From the NCBI GenBank assembly GCA_963920765.1, contig OY987248.1, positions 7,536,539 through 7,600,538 on the forward strand: DNA of 64,000 nt, given 5' to 3'. This document shows positions 35,036-47,191 of this stretch, piece by piece (position 1 is the first letter of the stretch; every line of letters starts with the position of its first letter). Made by a program: the position numbers and the translations under genes. The notes under the pieces were generated by a model. The model saw only the letters and a program-made list of their open reading frames with translations. It was not told where the DNA came from and searched no databases. The DNA comes from Ulota crispa (taxonomy: Eukaryota > Streptophyta > Bryopsida > Orthotrichales > Orthotrichaceae).

Positions 35036-35791
35036 ATAATAACTCATCCTTGATTTGTAATATAATATTCTCAGCAAGGGTACAAACTAGAAACTCTACC
35101 AATTGACTATTGAGCATCAGTTTGTATTAACTTATAAGTTGAACGTCCTTTGACACATCTTCCCAAAACCTGAAATCAGAGACATTTAAGGGAAGGTTTT
35201 TGCAACAACTACCCATACTGGATCGACAAGTAAACCGGCAGAATACAGTTCCTCCAGATAACTTCAGCAAGAGGTAAAAGTCACACAAAAAAAAGAAGGA
35301 TAATTAGGAACGTAGTGTAGTTTACTACCAGTATGCAAGCTTACAATTAACACATCGACTGATTGTAGAAATAAGAAAAGTCACCAAGACATACTAGCTC
35401 AACAGATTCACTGGCAATACAACCATCTACAGATATCTATAGCATTCTGACTCTAAACTATATAAGGACTCGAGGGAAAATCCGAAGAACCACAACAGAT
35501 CACTAGAAGAATATGGTGGTTGTCTCTAGCAAATAAATGAAGAATATTGAGGGCTTTCCAAAATTTGAAATTACTTGGAATAGTGACAAGTAATAGCAAC
35601 ACCCAAAGACTTGAGAGAGATACTCTCAAAACTAGTCGTATTAGTCATTCGTTGATCCTTTCACGACAAAACTCTGCATAAAAGCACAAGTCGATGGTAT
35701 CATTCCACCTGCAAGCAATGAAAAAAGAGGAAGCAAATATGAGGTCAAGGGGGCTCTTCAGTAAGATATAAAACAGAAACAGTATAAACAA

Positions 35792-36110
35792 GGGAAAATT
35801 TCATGGATACCCCTGAAGTTTGCAATATTTACATAGATACCCCTGTTGTTTCAGAAATTGCACAATTACCCTTGGACCATAATTTTTAGGCATTTATTTG
35901 TTGTGCTTGTACTTCCTTCATGACCAATGTTGAAGAAGGGAATGTAATGAAACAAAAAAGTAGTGTGCGCACAAAGGAAGAAGTGAAGTGGCATGCACAA
36001 CAAAACAAACGCTTGAAACTTTTAGTCCAAGGGTATTTGTGTAATTTCTGAAAAAGCAGGGGTATCTATGAAAATATTGCAAACTTCAGGGGTATCCATG
36101 AAATTTTCCC
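35792..36110. mobile_element. Family C Mutator-like MITE, intact copy
   Basis: 319 bp with long inverted ends starting GGGAAAATTTCATGGATACC and ending GGTATCCATGAAATTTTCCC. The 9-bp duplication TATAAACAA is perfect (35783-35791, 36111-36119). A 9-bp duplication with long inverted ends points to the Mutator superfamily. It lies about 450 bp past the exportin-2 stop codon. Confidence 0.93.
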
Positions 36111-36119
36111 TATAAACAA

Positions 36120-36560
36120 TACCTATAGATGCATATCAATGAAGAAAAGAAACAATGGGAACAAACCTCGGGTAACCAGAGTTGATGAGTAGCCACCATC
36201 TCCCCTACTGTTGGAACTACTTGGAACCAACTTTAAAAACCCGTGAATCCGTGTCTCCAACAGCTTCCCTTGACAACAGATTGCCAATGCCCGTTGTACG
36301 TGAACCAATATAAGTCAATTCCTATTGTGGGAGCTTGAGTTGTCAGCACAAAAGAGTGGCAAGGAAGCACTAACATTGAAGAGTCAGGCAAAAAACCACT
36401 TCTAAGATGCTCACCATACAGCTTGCCATTTTCCTATCATTCTAAAATCTCTGTCTAGATCATTGTCGATCTCCAGAATCATGAAACCTTCTGGAAAACA
36501 TGGGATTATGAAACACAAATCTCTCTTCACTGGAAAAACTATCATCACGAGGTGTAAACC
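36120..36560. other. 3' flank of the exportin-2 gene
   Basis: About 440 bp downstream of the exportin-2 stop, probably its 3' UTR and polyadenylation region. A canonical AATAAA is not obvious on the minus strand. Confidence 0.4.
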
Positions 36561-39500
36561 TCAAACTAAAGTAACTCCATACGCGTTGCAAAACTGTCCC
36601 AAGGCTGCCATGTTGCTCGGTTCCAATCCCTGTTGCAACACAGTCGACAAGTTTCGATACTGCTGAGAGACTCCTGCTAAAGTTCTGGCCACAAATTCTT
36701 TAGAGTCCCTGATATCCTTCAGCGGATCGTCTTCTTTCTTTGCTGCATTATGCAGTTGAGCGTATACAGCAACATAACCTGCTACCTCGTCCATATCAGG
36801 CACATCCTTGTCCTCTTCCACCCGCTCCTCTTCAGGCTTTACTAGTAATGTCATCACACTGTTCATCAGCTTCCCTACATACACCTCTTTTGAAATCTGG
36901 AATAGTGGAGCAACAAGCATTGTTGCAAACACAGCACATAATTTTGTCTCAATATCCCCACTGATTAAGACAAGATTTGGGATCCAGATTTTGTCCAAAA
37001 TGGTGCTAAACAGATCAGGTTGCACTAGATTAATTGTCTCGATGACTTTTCCGGCACTGTGCTTCACACCAAAGAGAGAAGCGAATAGAATAAGGGACTT
37101 GATAAACTTAACCGTGCTACGGTACTGGAGCCGTGTGAATAAAATATTCCAGATTTGCACCATGTATGGAGAAAGGGCTTCAAAACTCAGATTCTCCACT
37201 ACGGTATTCAGAATAAAGAAGCCCTGGTGATCTGTGTTTTTGGAGCCAACGAGCTTCTCGAACACGCCCAATACTTGCATCAACTGGTTCCCTTGTGTGA
37301 TCTCTTGAGGAGCTTTCTGTAAGTAAGCCTGCAGAAGCCTAACCAAACCAGGAACATTAGCCTGCCTTTGCCACAACATAGGAGTCAGCAGTGGTGGAAA
37401 GAAGGCAATATAAGTTTGAGGGATAGGCGGCCTCCGACTCTCAAGTAATTGAGACATGATTTGGAACACGTAAGGTGCAAACTCCGTCACGTCTTGCTCC
37501 AACACGGTCTGGAAAACGGGGAACAGCAAGTTTTCGAAGGTTGCCACCTGCCCTGGGTCGTTCTCGCCAGCGTTCCTCAGAAGTGCTGCAACTGCCTCAA
37601 AAAGATAGTGGTTAAAGCTCGGGTTGGATGGATTCTTGCACACTTCCGCTAGAATTTTAGTGAGTTCGCCTAAACATTGGGCAGCAAAGGGCCCAATATC
37701 AGCTATGGATAAAACTCTCATGATACATCTCATGACATATGCGTTCTCCTGAGATTCCGGAAGCTTCAGAGCTCCGAACAGATTTGCAAACAGAGGCTGT
37801 AAAAATAGGGTAAGATCGGACGCAGTATAGCGGGTCTGCTTTCCATCCTTTATAGCCAACAGCTTCTCGATAGCCAATGCAGCATACGAGTGGACAACAT
37901 TGGACTCTGCCACGAGAAACCCGATCAGATTCGGCATCAACTCCAAAGCCAGATGTTTGGGAACCTGGGTGCGAAATGTTGTCAAGAACTTCAGTGCATC
38001 GGCCTTCAGAAGCCCGTTGGAATTGTCGTCTTGGCTTTGCAATTCTCGCACTATTTGAGAGCTGAAAAAATCATTGAAATTCACCAAGTCTGTGCCAGCT
38101 GCTCCTGTTGATGCTTGCTTAGGGGCAAGCGACACCACCAAGTAGATTGCACAATCTTTCGCTTTCCAATTCTGAACAGGATTTGTTGCAAACTGCTCTA
38201 GCATTGCCTGAATATATCCATTGAACATTCCAGTCACTTGTTCTCGATAGTGAGTAGAGAGCCCCTTCACAAGTTCACAAGCCATCCTCCTCCTGATAAA
38301 GTTGCAGAGTGTTAAAAAACAGAGCTTCACAATAAAAGATTGCCGAACATTCGAGCGCAAGTATTTCAGCGTCACTGCAGCTGACTGATAAGAGTTCTAA
38401 AAATCTCCAACAGAATTAGGTCACAATGGCCAGGAGATGCTCCAAATGCCATACAACCACATTCAATATGAAGATAAGCATGAAAGAACTTGCACGTCAT
38501 GACACTACGTGTAAGACAGCTGGGCAAAGACATTGTACCTGGTATCCAAATCGCTGCCCTCCACATCCCGTCTGATGTATTCAACGTGATTCATCTCAAA
38601 AAGCTCCTCATCCTCGTCCCGAATCCTCACGTTCGGAATGACGATGCTCTCGCAGATCTGTTTTAGGGTTGCAGGATCGGCAAAAAGCTTATGGTGCACA
38701 CTCTTACTCACTGTAGTCAAAAACTTGATAGCAGTCGTTGCCAATCGATCTTGGCTAGGAGCCAGAGACACAGTCATAAGCAAGCTCCACACATCCGTTG
38801 CAAACTGACTCAAGAACGGCTGAAACTCTTGCTCGTTCTTCTCCATGTACAAATTGATGTTCTCACAAACCGCCGCTTTCAGTTCATCAACTACGCTTGT
38901 TTTCTCGGGATCAGTTTCGATCAATAAAGGATTTGCATATATCAAATACGTATGAAACTCTCCCATCCACTGAGCGATATGATCCTCAAAAAACTCAGGA
39001 AGATCTTGGAAGTTGAGAGAATAAAAGATTCGGCAACACAAGCGCTGGCATTCGAACGCCGGCTTCAGAACAGCCGGTGTTTCCGTGTTCGCAGCGATGA
39101 TAACTCCAGTCTTCTGAAAAATCTCAGTAAGCGGCACACAAAATCCGTCAAGGCAGTACTTCAAATCCGTGAACAGCTCATTCGACTTGAACTCATACCG
39201 AAACCGCTTGAAAATGGAGTTGGCTGTCTGTAAGATCCCATTAATAACAGTATAATCAGTAGCAGCACTCAAACCTGTCACAAGCTCCGGTAGAAGTGTT
39301 TGCCATTTCCGTGGAAAATCATGCTGACTCATTATCGCTAAAGCTTCACCGAGCTGCGACCGAATTTTCGGCGGCGTCGACAGCATCAAGTTCACAATCG
39401 CTCCCTTGATCTGCTCCTTCTCCGGCTCTTGAATAGACACGACATTACCAGCAGGAGAGTCGCCATCTGGCGCCTCCCATCGAAACTTGATATGGTTCTT

Positions 39501-39701
39501 GAAATTCACAGCTGCCGCTTGCCTCACTTGCTCATCCACCGCCGGCTCACACACTATCTGCATGATCACCATCCCGTATCCGCCTTGATCCGCCGCTTGC
39601 TTCAAGAACGCCTCCGCCTGCTTCCGCGGCTCCGGATTCGGCGCCAGCGTCTGCAGAAAACATTGCGACAGAGACTTCAACGTCTCCTGCGTGTACTGCA
39701 T
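36561..39701 (-). CDS. CAS: Exportin-2 (CAS/CSE1), importin-alpha re-exporter
   Basis: Carries importin-alpha back from nucleus to cytosol in complex with Ran-GTP. Two coding exons: 39701-38539 and 38292-36561, joined AG|G to read [14 protein letters not shown], giving 964 aa, close to the usual ~970. The importin-beta N-terminal domain is visible near residues 25-100 ([20 protein letters not shown] to [15 protein letters not shown]), followed by the Cse1 HEAT-repeat domain ([14 protein letters not shown] onward) and the CAS/CSE C-terminal domain ending [12 protein letters not shown]. No internal stops or frameshifts. The 246-nt intron (38293-38538) sits where the conserved EGSDxDTRR segment is encoded. 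The start is the first ATG, matching the family N terminus. Sequence on the gene strand upstream is CT-rich and has a possible UTR donor at 39981. Confidence 0.97.
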
Positions 39702-40335
39702 TGTGCCGCCGCTCCTCCTCCTTCCAAATCACAATCCTCCAATCGAGCTCAATTCAATCCTCCAATCGAGCTGTCACCGCAGCGGCACTCGTCTCCCGTC
39801 CTTCAGCATCTCTTAGCCCTTCCTACCTGCGCATGCCAGCTCTCTCTCTCCACACGATTAAATCAGCAACGATAAAACCCTGGGATTACTAGACCATAAC
39901 GGCCATACAAAAGGCTAGACTGAGAGCAATTCTTCATCAAAAAGACCTAAAAAAAGAGCGATGTAGGAGCTGAAACCATACCTGCCGAGCGATGATGGAG
40001 CTGTGAGAGGGAGAGGGAGAGAGAGAGAGAAAGAGTGAGGGAGGCGGGTGAAAGGGCGGAGAGGGCAAGATGGTGAAGGGGGAGAGAAGAGTGAGTAGTG
40101 AGTTAGTGAGTTTGAACAGACTAGTGCTGCAATGGTGGCAGAGCTTCAAACAAAGCTGCGCTCATGCGCGCGGGCAGGCGGGCGGGCGGGCGACCTAAGT
40201 GGGGCGAAAAGGCTTCCCCGCGCTGAGCTGGCGCTCTCGCCTTGCAACGGACACCAAGTCTCTCTCGCTTTCAGCACCAACACTTGGGGCCAAAGCAAAG
40301 AATTTTTCAAAGGCTTTTTCTAAACCCTAATTTTG
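39702..40335 (-). promoter_or_regulatory. Leader and promoter region of exportin-2
   Basis: On the gene strand there is a CT-rich tract (about 40000-40060), a possible 5' UTR donor CGGCAG|GTATGG (intron from 39981), and a 21-bp direct repeat near 39733-39770 (CAATCCTCCAATCGAGCT twice on the plus strand). GC-rich DNA at 40150-40260 and a telo-box-like AAACCCTAA at 40322-40330 lie upstream. The exact start site is not visible. Confidence 0.5.
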
Positions 40336-40526
40336 AATTATATCTTGAGTGGCGGTATGTGAGATTGTTTGTAAGGTGAGGTAGGAGGCTCTAATTTGGA
40401 CCAGGCATTTTGAACCGACCATGTATGGTCACAAAAATTGTGCACTTAGGTTTTTAAAGGTTCACATTTTTTTATGTTCAAAAAATTGTACTTGTGTATG
40501 CATTTTTTTAGGAATTTAACTCTTAA

Positions 40527-40981
40527 CCCTTATCAACCAACTGACCATAATACACAATATGTACACTGCTGTATAATTGGCGTTTGCTACCAACAAAAAG
40601 TTTTCATATGGGAACTTCACTAGCTCTCTGGAATCGCATTGATTTATATTTTAACGTCTTTGTTGATCTCAAATGTAGTAAAAGTGTGGATGCATTCCAA
40701 ATACACAAAAAATATATTGTATTATATTGTGTATAATGGTCAGTTGGTCGTTTAAGGGTTAAACAACCAAAAGGCTCTTTGCAACTAGTACAGTACGAGG
40801 TATTTTTCTTGTATTTGGAAGGGATCCACACCTCTACTACATTTGAGACCAACAAAAAAGTTGGAGGATAGATCAATGCAATTCTAGTGAGCTACTTGAG
40901 ATCCCAAATTAAAATTTCTTATTGGAAGCATATGACAATTATACGTCAGCGTATATACAGTTCCCTATGGTCATTTAAGGG
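40527..40981. mobile_element. TTAA-flanked foldback element P8 (455 bp)
   Basis: TTAA at 40523-40526 precedes CCCTTATCAACCAACTGACC; the right end GGTCATTTAAGGG is followed by TTAA at 40982-40985. The halves are inverted copies: 40610-40705 pairs with 40808-40905 (ACTACATTTGAGACCAAC against its complement). A second right end with TTAA at 40759-40762 lies in the middle and pairs closely with the left end, so a 232-bp element (40527-40758) is an alternative reading. Confidence 0.75.
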
Positions 40982-40985
40982 TTAA

Positions 40986-42634
40986 GAGAGTGACATGAGC
41001 CACTCTTGTGTGTGCTTATTGGTCACGATTGTGTTCAAGTTTGTCTTTCAGTAAAATATAAATACTTGTCTTACTAAAATAAATGAAAACTTATTCTCAA
41101 TCATGATTTGAATATTAGAATATAGAATGGGTGCTTGCATGCTTTAAGAGTTATTGGAGCATTCTTGGCTTTGTGGTGGTTGCTTTCATGACTCATGTGC
41201 TCCATTTACAAGCTACTTTTGCATCATGAATGCTACAACCTGTGATCAAGAATAGCTACCTATGCACCTTTTGCTTTGATAAATTGTAGTTAATTTATAT
41301 TAACTTAGAAAATTTCAAATCAAATGGTCACAAAACTTCTATCTCTTCTTTGGCTTTCTACCAAAAATATTTCCATTTTCTTGAGCTGTCCTAATATTCC
41401 CACAAAAGCGCACTTCTGCTTAGATGGTACATTCATGAGCCTTCTTCTTTAACCTTCTTTCCTCACACCCAGGCAATATCCAAAGTTGACCCATACTTTT
41501 GAGGTGTTCACCACTCAGTGTGAACCCAAAGTGGAGCAATGAAGGTTACTTGCACAAACAAATCTTGCTACAAGTCAAGTGCTAAGCTAGTTTGGGAGGG
41601 TTGGGATTGGGACCGTCAAGTGCCCGTTGTAGGAACACATCCAAGCAATTTTAAGGTTAGTAAACTAGAGTTGCTTTGAAGGACCTTATGAGTTGTGACT
41701 TTGCCCTTTGATATAAAATACTCTACAATAATTTTTTCCACAAAAATATTATTCCATGATAGCTTGTTGAAAGGCTACTCCTACAAATTTTTTTCCTAAT
41801 TCTTCCCTTGGGGGGGTAACTTATTGCATTTTATAAACAATGTGCGACAAACTATAGATAGCCATTTATTCATTTTGGGTATAATTTATAACAAACTTAC
41901 AAATAGGATAGGGGCCATTGGAAGCCAAAAATCATTTAATAGTTAATTTAGTTAGCCTCCAAATGTGAGTCATTAATATTTTGTACATAATTGTAATTTA
42001 GTGTGACATACATTGATTCCTATGGACTTAATTAATTATAACTCGTGTGTACAGCTAGGTGCACATGTGCACAAGGTAGCGGTGCCAATTTGGACATTTT
42101 TTGTCAATTAGGGCACCTTGATTTGGACATGTTTTTCAAATTTTTGTCAATGCTGACATTTCAATCAATTTGGATGTGTCATCACAATTTTTCTTGTAAA
42201 GATAGTTGGGTCCACAATTGGGTCAGACATATTGTTTTTTTTTGGGCAATTAAATGCCCAATTTCTTCAAAATAAAATTGAGTAGCTTCAAGATTTTAGG
42301 AAAAATAAAAGGTTGTATACCTCTTTGTTAAATCCTTCTCCTTTTAACTTGTTTTTCAAATCTACATTCTTTTTATATAAAGAATATAGCCTAGAATAAA
42401 TTACACTGAAATGGAAAGTAAAAGCAATGGTAGAGTTCCATCAAATAAGCCATTTTTCCAATTATAACTAATTATAGGGATCCTTTAATTCTTGCCTACA
42501 AAATAAATAGCCCCCCCAAAAAACCTTGCCACATGGGTACTCAAAATGTACATAGAGTGCCCCCCCAAGAATTTTCCATGACTTTGAGGTACCCCAAACC
42601 CTTAAATGCTTGGGTATGGGTAAGGTTACCTTAG
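40986..42634. other. Intergenic, nothing recognised
   Basis: AT-rich DNA with no supported exon, RNA gene or clear inverted ends. Confidence 0.5.
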
Positions 42635-42643
42635 TTGAAATTA

Positions 42644-42979
42644 GGGAAAATTTGATGGATATCCCTTGAAATTTGCAATATATGTATAGATATCTGGGAT
42701 TTTTCAGAAATTGCACAAATACATTTGGATCATAATTTTTAGGCGTTTGATTTGTTATGCACTTTACTTTCTTCATGACCAATGTTAAAGCAATGAGTGC
42801 TTTAGAACAAAAAAGAAGCAGCCTACGTACAAGGGAGAAAGAAGTGACATGCACTCGGGCACATATAATAAAAACAAATGCTTGAAAACTATGGTTCAAG
42901 GGTATTTGTGCAAGTTCTAAAAAACAAAGGATATCTATACAAATACAGCAAATTTTAGGGATATCCATAAAAAATTTCC
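42644..42979. mobile_element. Family C Mutator-like MITE
   Basis: 336 bp beginning GGGAAAATTTGATGGATATC and ending near AAAAATTTCC, with a perfect 9-bp duplication TTGAAATTA (42635-42643, 42980-42988). The 166-aa minus-strand frame at 42468-42968 mostly covers this MITE and is not a gene. Confidence 0.92.
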
Positions 42980-42997
42980 TTGAAATTAAATGTTTAA

Positions 42998-43356
42998 CCC
43001 CTAAAAGCCGAAATAGACAAAAAATGTCCGCTCCATACCCAAAAAATTCTTTGGAGAATGGAAAAGAAGTTGTTTTTTGTCTTTTTTTCCAAAAGTAATC
43101 ATAAACACATGGTCCATGGAAAGCAAAAAATCACCTCATTAGATGCACTCATATTTTTAGGTCATCCAAATTGTGAGAAAATAAAAAGACATAGTGCTAG
43201 GTCCCATGCTACCCTTCTTTCAATTTTAATGAGGGCACCGTGCACTATTGACATTTGCGACTTTTGGAAAAAATATCATAATGGGGTGGTGCTTGCCACA
43301 CCACTGTAGAACATTGTAGAGAGGCTAGTCACGGTGACTAGCCCAATGTTTAGGGG
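42998..43356. mobile_element. TTAA-class piggyBac-like element P9 (359 bp)
   Basis: TTAA at 42994-42997 precedes CCCCTAAAAGCCGAAA. The right end CCCAATGTTTAGGGG is followed by TTGA instead of TTAA. A short palindrome GGCTAGTCACGGTGACTAGC lies near the right end. Confidence 0.65.
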
Positions 43357-43362
43357 TTGAGC

Positions 43363-43610
43363 CAAGGTTTGGGGAGAAATTTTAGCTTCACCGGTTGAAA
43401 TCCGACAGTGTCCAATTTCAACCAGATTTTCACTAACATGGACCAGTTATTTTCTGTAAAAACTTCTAAATTTCTATTGTAGAAGTACTAAATTTAGATC
43501 TTTTTGGAAAATGAACTGGTTCTTTAACCAATGGTTTCAATTTTCAACCAAGTTTTTTGCAATTTCAACCGGCTACCACTACACTAATTGCCGATTCTCC
43601 CCAAACCCTG
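43363..43610. mobile_element. hAT-like MITE with 8-bp target duplication (248 bp)
   Basis: Ends CAAGGTTTGGGGAGAAAT and ATTCTCCCCAAACCCTG are inverted, and GGTTGAGC is perfectly duplicated (43355-43362, 43611-43618). The interior carries inverted ACCGGTTGAAAT and ATTTCAACCGG. An 8-bp duplication with a CA..GGG terminus fits hAT. Confidence 0.9.
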
Positions 43611-43618
43611 GGTTGAGC

Positions 43619-45085
43619 ATATAATTATAGTCAAGTGAATGAGCAAGAAGATTAAAATAAAACACTAAATAATCATCTGAATAATATGGTGAAAAAACTA
43701 ATCAAAAGTTGAATCTAGTGGCTACATTTTTAGGAAATGCGAGTGAAAATGTCTACTTATGATATAAAAATAAAGGCAATATTTAGTGCATGCTCTTAAA
43801 AAAACAAGTTGAAAAAAAGAAATGCTAGATTTCTGTTTATGAAGCTCAAAATCTCCACGGGCATTGCTTAAATGAATAAAAATGACTGAACGATTTAAAA
43901 TGTTGGTGATGAGAAAATGATGCATTGCTTTGGTATTGTACTTTTGAGAAGAGGTTTAGGCTCCTCGCACTAATCACCTCTTGAAAAATATTGATTCATG
44001 TGTAGGAAGTTGCGTGATTATGCAATTGCATCTATTGGGTGAAATAATTGAGTGAGTTTTTCAAACGTCAATTGTGAAGTGCCTAAATTGACAGTGGTGA
44101 TTCTTTTTGTATTTTGAAGAATTGAAGTGAATCATTTGGGAAGCTTTGAGAAGGTGCATAATACACAAATTGATACAAGAAACCATGTCTTACACTTTTG
44201 ATGATGAAAATATTAATTGAAGGTTTCACAATTAACAACAGGATTTGAGGAATAGACTTATGTTTTAATAGTTGAAACTCTCAAGGATTGAAGAGTAGAT
44301 TTTGCATTAGTAATAAGTTTTGGCAAGCAATTGTATTCCCAGTTTGTTAATCTTGTAATTGAGATTGTTCACATAGATGCATATACAAGGATTGTCTTTA
44401 TTGCAAGTTATTAATCATATAAACACAGGATGAGGACTTTGTTTCGTGGAGTTTTGCAAAAAGAGGCTTAGTCATATGTCAAATAAAATGAAACGAGACC
44501 ACAGATGTAGATTACTAAATATGAATTATAGCGAATACATTGGAAAGTTATTTCTCGATAGAAAACCCTCCCTAATGAAATAGTTATGAATCTTTTTTCA
44601 AATCCTCTAAGTTGCCAAGAAACAGTTCTAGATCACAAGCAAGAAACCGAGGTATTTTCTACATAATAAATTTGAATTTAGTTTTTTGTATCCCAACAAA
44701 GATAAGTTGGGCAAGTGGTTTTTTCTATACTCTTTGCATTGGGTTAAATGTTTTGAATATTTTTAAATATATTCCAAAATATCCCATTGAGTTGTAGAAG
44801 TCCAGAGATGCATATATTTGTTGGTATTCAATTTGGAAGATGAATAGTGCAATTGCAAAATAATGTAAAAACAAATATTTTGATTTGAAGATGAACTGTT
44901 ACATTGAAATGGTCAGCTTCACTCTAATGAGACATGGTCAAAAAAAACTAGACAGAGAGTTTAATAGTGGGATTTCAAAAGACCATAAGAATAAATAAAA
45001 TATTCATATGTTGAGCCATATAGAAATAAAATACAAATAAATTTGTAACAACTAGTTCATGTTTTACAAAGTTCGGCTTGCAATC
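43619..45085. other. Intergenic, nothing recognised
   Basis: AT-rich. The stretch near 43735-43855 weakly resembles 58290-58390 (shared CAATAT and GAAGCTCAAAATCTCC-like text), hinting at another old repeat. Confidence 0.5.
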
Positions 45086-45090
45086 ACAAT

Positions 45091-45984
45091 AATGCCCCTC
45101 AGTATGTTTACGTTTGGCTCATTTTGCCCTTTACAAAACTTTGGTTAAAATAGAGTATAGTTTTTATTTTTTTAACTTGAATTATGGTTTTGTAATTCTT
45201 ATGCACTCTCAATCAAGCATACCAAATTTTAGTTTCAAAAAATCTAAATCCCATTTTAGTAAATTGTTTTGTATTAAAATCACGGTTTCACACAAAAATT
45301 AATTGAAGAAAATTGGTAATGAATTTTTGAGATTTGATTGCATGGGTATGTAGGAAACATCCATATACACCCTTTTCATGTTGAGAAAATATCATTAAGT
45401 AACACAAACATGATCTACAAAGGAATCAACATGAAATCAACATGAAATCAACATGAGGTGGGGTAGGACCACTATCTGTAAAATAAATTTCTTGATTTTA
45501 GTCATATTTTACTATTTGACTCATATGCTATGACTAAATTTGTACCTATGAGCATGACAATATGTTCACTCAACCAAAAGAGTTAAAAAATAGAGATATG
45601 TATTTTACAAATAGTGGTCCTACCACACCTCATGTTGATTTCATGTTGATTTCTTTGCAAATCATGTTTGTGTTACTTAATGATATTTTCTCAACATGAA
45701 AAGGGTGTATATGGATGTTTCCTACATACCCATGCAATCAAATCTCAAAAATTCATTACCAATTTTCTTCAATTAATTTTCATGTAAAATCATGATTTTA
45801 ATACAAAACAATTTACCAAAAATGAGATTTAGATTTTTTGGAACTAAAATTTGGTATGCTTGATTGAGAGTGCATAAGAATTACAAAACCATGATTCAAG
45901 TTTAAAAAATGCATACTATACTCTATTTTAACCAAAGTTTTGTGAAGGGCAAAATGAGCCAAACGTAAACATACTGAGGGCATT
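45091..45984. mobile_element. Long foldback element H1 (arms ~390 bp)
   Basis: The left arm 45091-45486 and right arm 45599-45984 are inverted copies with high identity over the full length, separated by ~112 bp. Outer ends are AATGCCCCTCAGTATG and CATACTGAGGGCATT. The arms differ slightly; for example AAATCAACATG occurs three times on the left against two on the right. No coding frame. A transcript across it would form a near-continuous ~390-bp stem. Confidence 0.93.
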
Positions 45985-46870
45985 GTACAGTTGGGTATGG
46001 GCTCTTTACAAACTACCCATTTGAGCCAGTTTACCTTTTTATTTGAAAAAATGGACTATAATTGGTCCATTTTGGTAGGAAAAAATATCATTCCATCCTT
46101 GTGCAATATAAAGCAAGTATACCAAATTTCAGTTCTTAAAAATCAAAACTCCATTTTTGGTGTATTGTTTGGTAAGAAATTCATGGTTTTACATGATAAT
46201 TTATTGAAAAATATTGGTGATGAATTTTTGAGATTTGATTCCATGGATATGTAGGAAACATCCATACGCACATCTTCCATGCTAAAAAAAGCCCCCTCAA
46301 GTAACAAAACTTTGAGCTACAAAAAATTCAATGAAACTTGTGATAGGCCCAAATTTTGTAAAATATATATATTTGTTTTATAACTAGCTTTTCATCAAGT
46401 AAACAAAACGTCATTTTTAGAGATCCAAAATTAGTTACAATATTTGAGTCAAACAACAAAATTTGGTTTTCATAGAAATATATATATTTTACAAAATTTG
46501 GGCCTATCACAAGTTTCATTGAATCTTTTGGAGCTCAAAGTTTTGTTACTTGAGGGGGCTTTTTTTAGCATGGAAGATGTGTATATGGACGTCTCCTACA
46601 TATCCATGGAATCAAATCTCAAAAGTTCATCACCAATATTTTTCAATAAATTATCATGTAAAACCATGAATTTCTTACCAAACAATACACTAAAAATGGA
46701 TTTTTGATTGTTAGGAACTGAAATTTGGTGTACTTGCTTTATACAAAGTATTGCATAAGGATGCAATGCTATTTCTTTCTACCAAAATGGACCAATTATA
46801 GTCCATGTTTTAATAAAAAAGTAAACTGGCTCAAATGGAAGTTTGTAAAGAGCTGCTACCCGACAGTACA
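45984..46870. mobile_element. Long foldback element H2 (arms ~390 bp), abutting H1
   Basis: The left arm 45984-46374 pairs with the right arm 46477-46870; the spacer is ~102 bp. Outer ends are TGTACAGTTGGGTATGGG and its diverged complement ending ACAGTACA. Internal text such as GATGAATTTTTGAGATTTGA and ATATGTAGGAAACATCCAT is shared with H1, so H1 and H2 are related. No coding frame. Confidence 0.92.
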
Positions 46871-47187
46871 TAAAATTAAAAGGTTGAACAATCACTTGCT
46901 TAAATTTGTTAATAATGCAAAGTCTAGTGCTCAATCCTTGATCTTTTAAGGTTAAACTTATGAGTAATGTTCTTCCAAGGATGCATTGTATTGAAGGGTT
47001 GAAATGATTACCTTTATTTGCATAAAGGTGGTTGGTCATTTGTGATTAGAAAATTAAATTGTGCTTGTTCAAGCATTGTGTGATATTTGAGGTTGTCCAT
47101 GGCACATGATAGTCTTTGATTGTGTCTGTGACTTACTTGCTACAGTAGCCCTCAAAATTAATTTCCTATTTGAGTAATGGCCACACA
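46871..47187. other. Intergenic, nothing recognised
   Basis: Short AT-rich gap between H2 and element P10. Confidence 0.5.
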
Positions 47188-47191
47188 TTAA

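Noticed and set aside
34769..35053. 94-aa frame
   Set aside because: It is the body of a diverged family C MITE.
42468..42968. 166-aa minus-strand frame
   Set aside because: Most of it lies in a family C MITE with a clear 9-bp duplication; homologous frames in other copies are broken.
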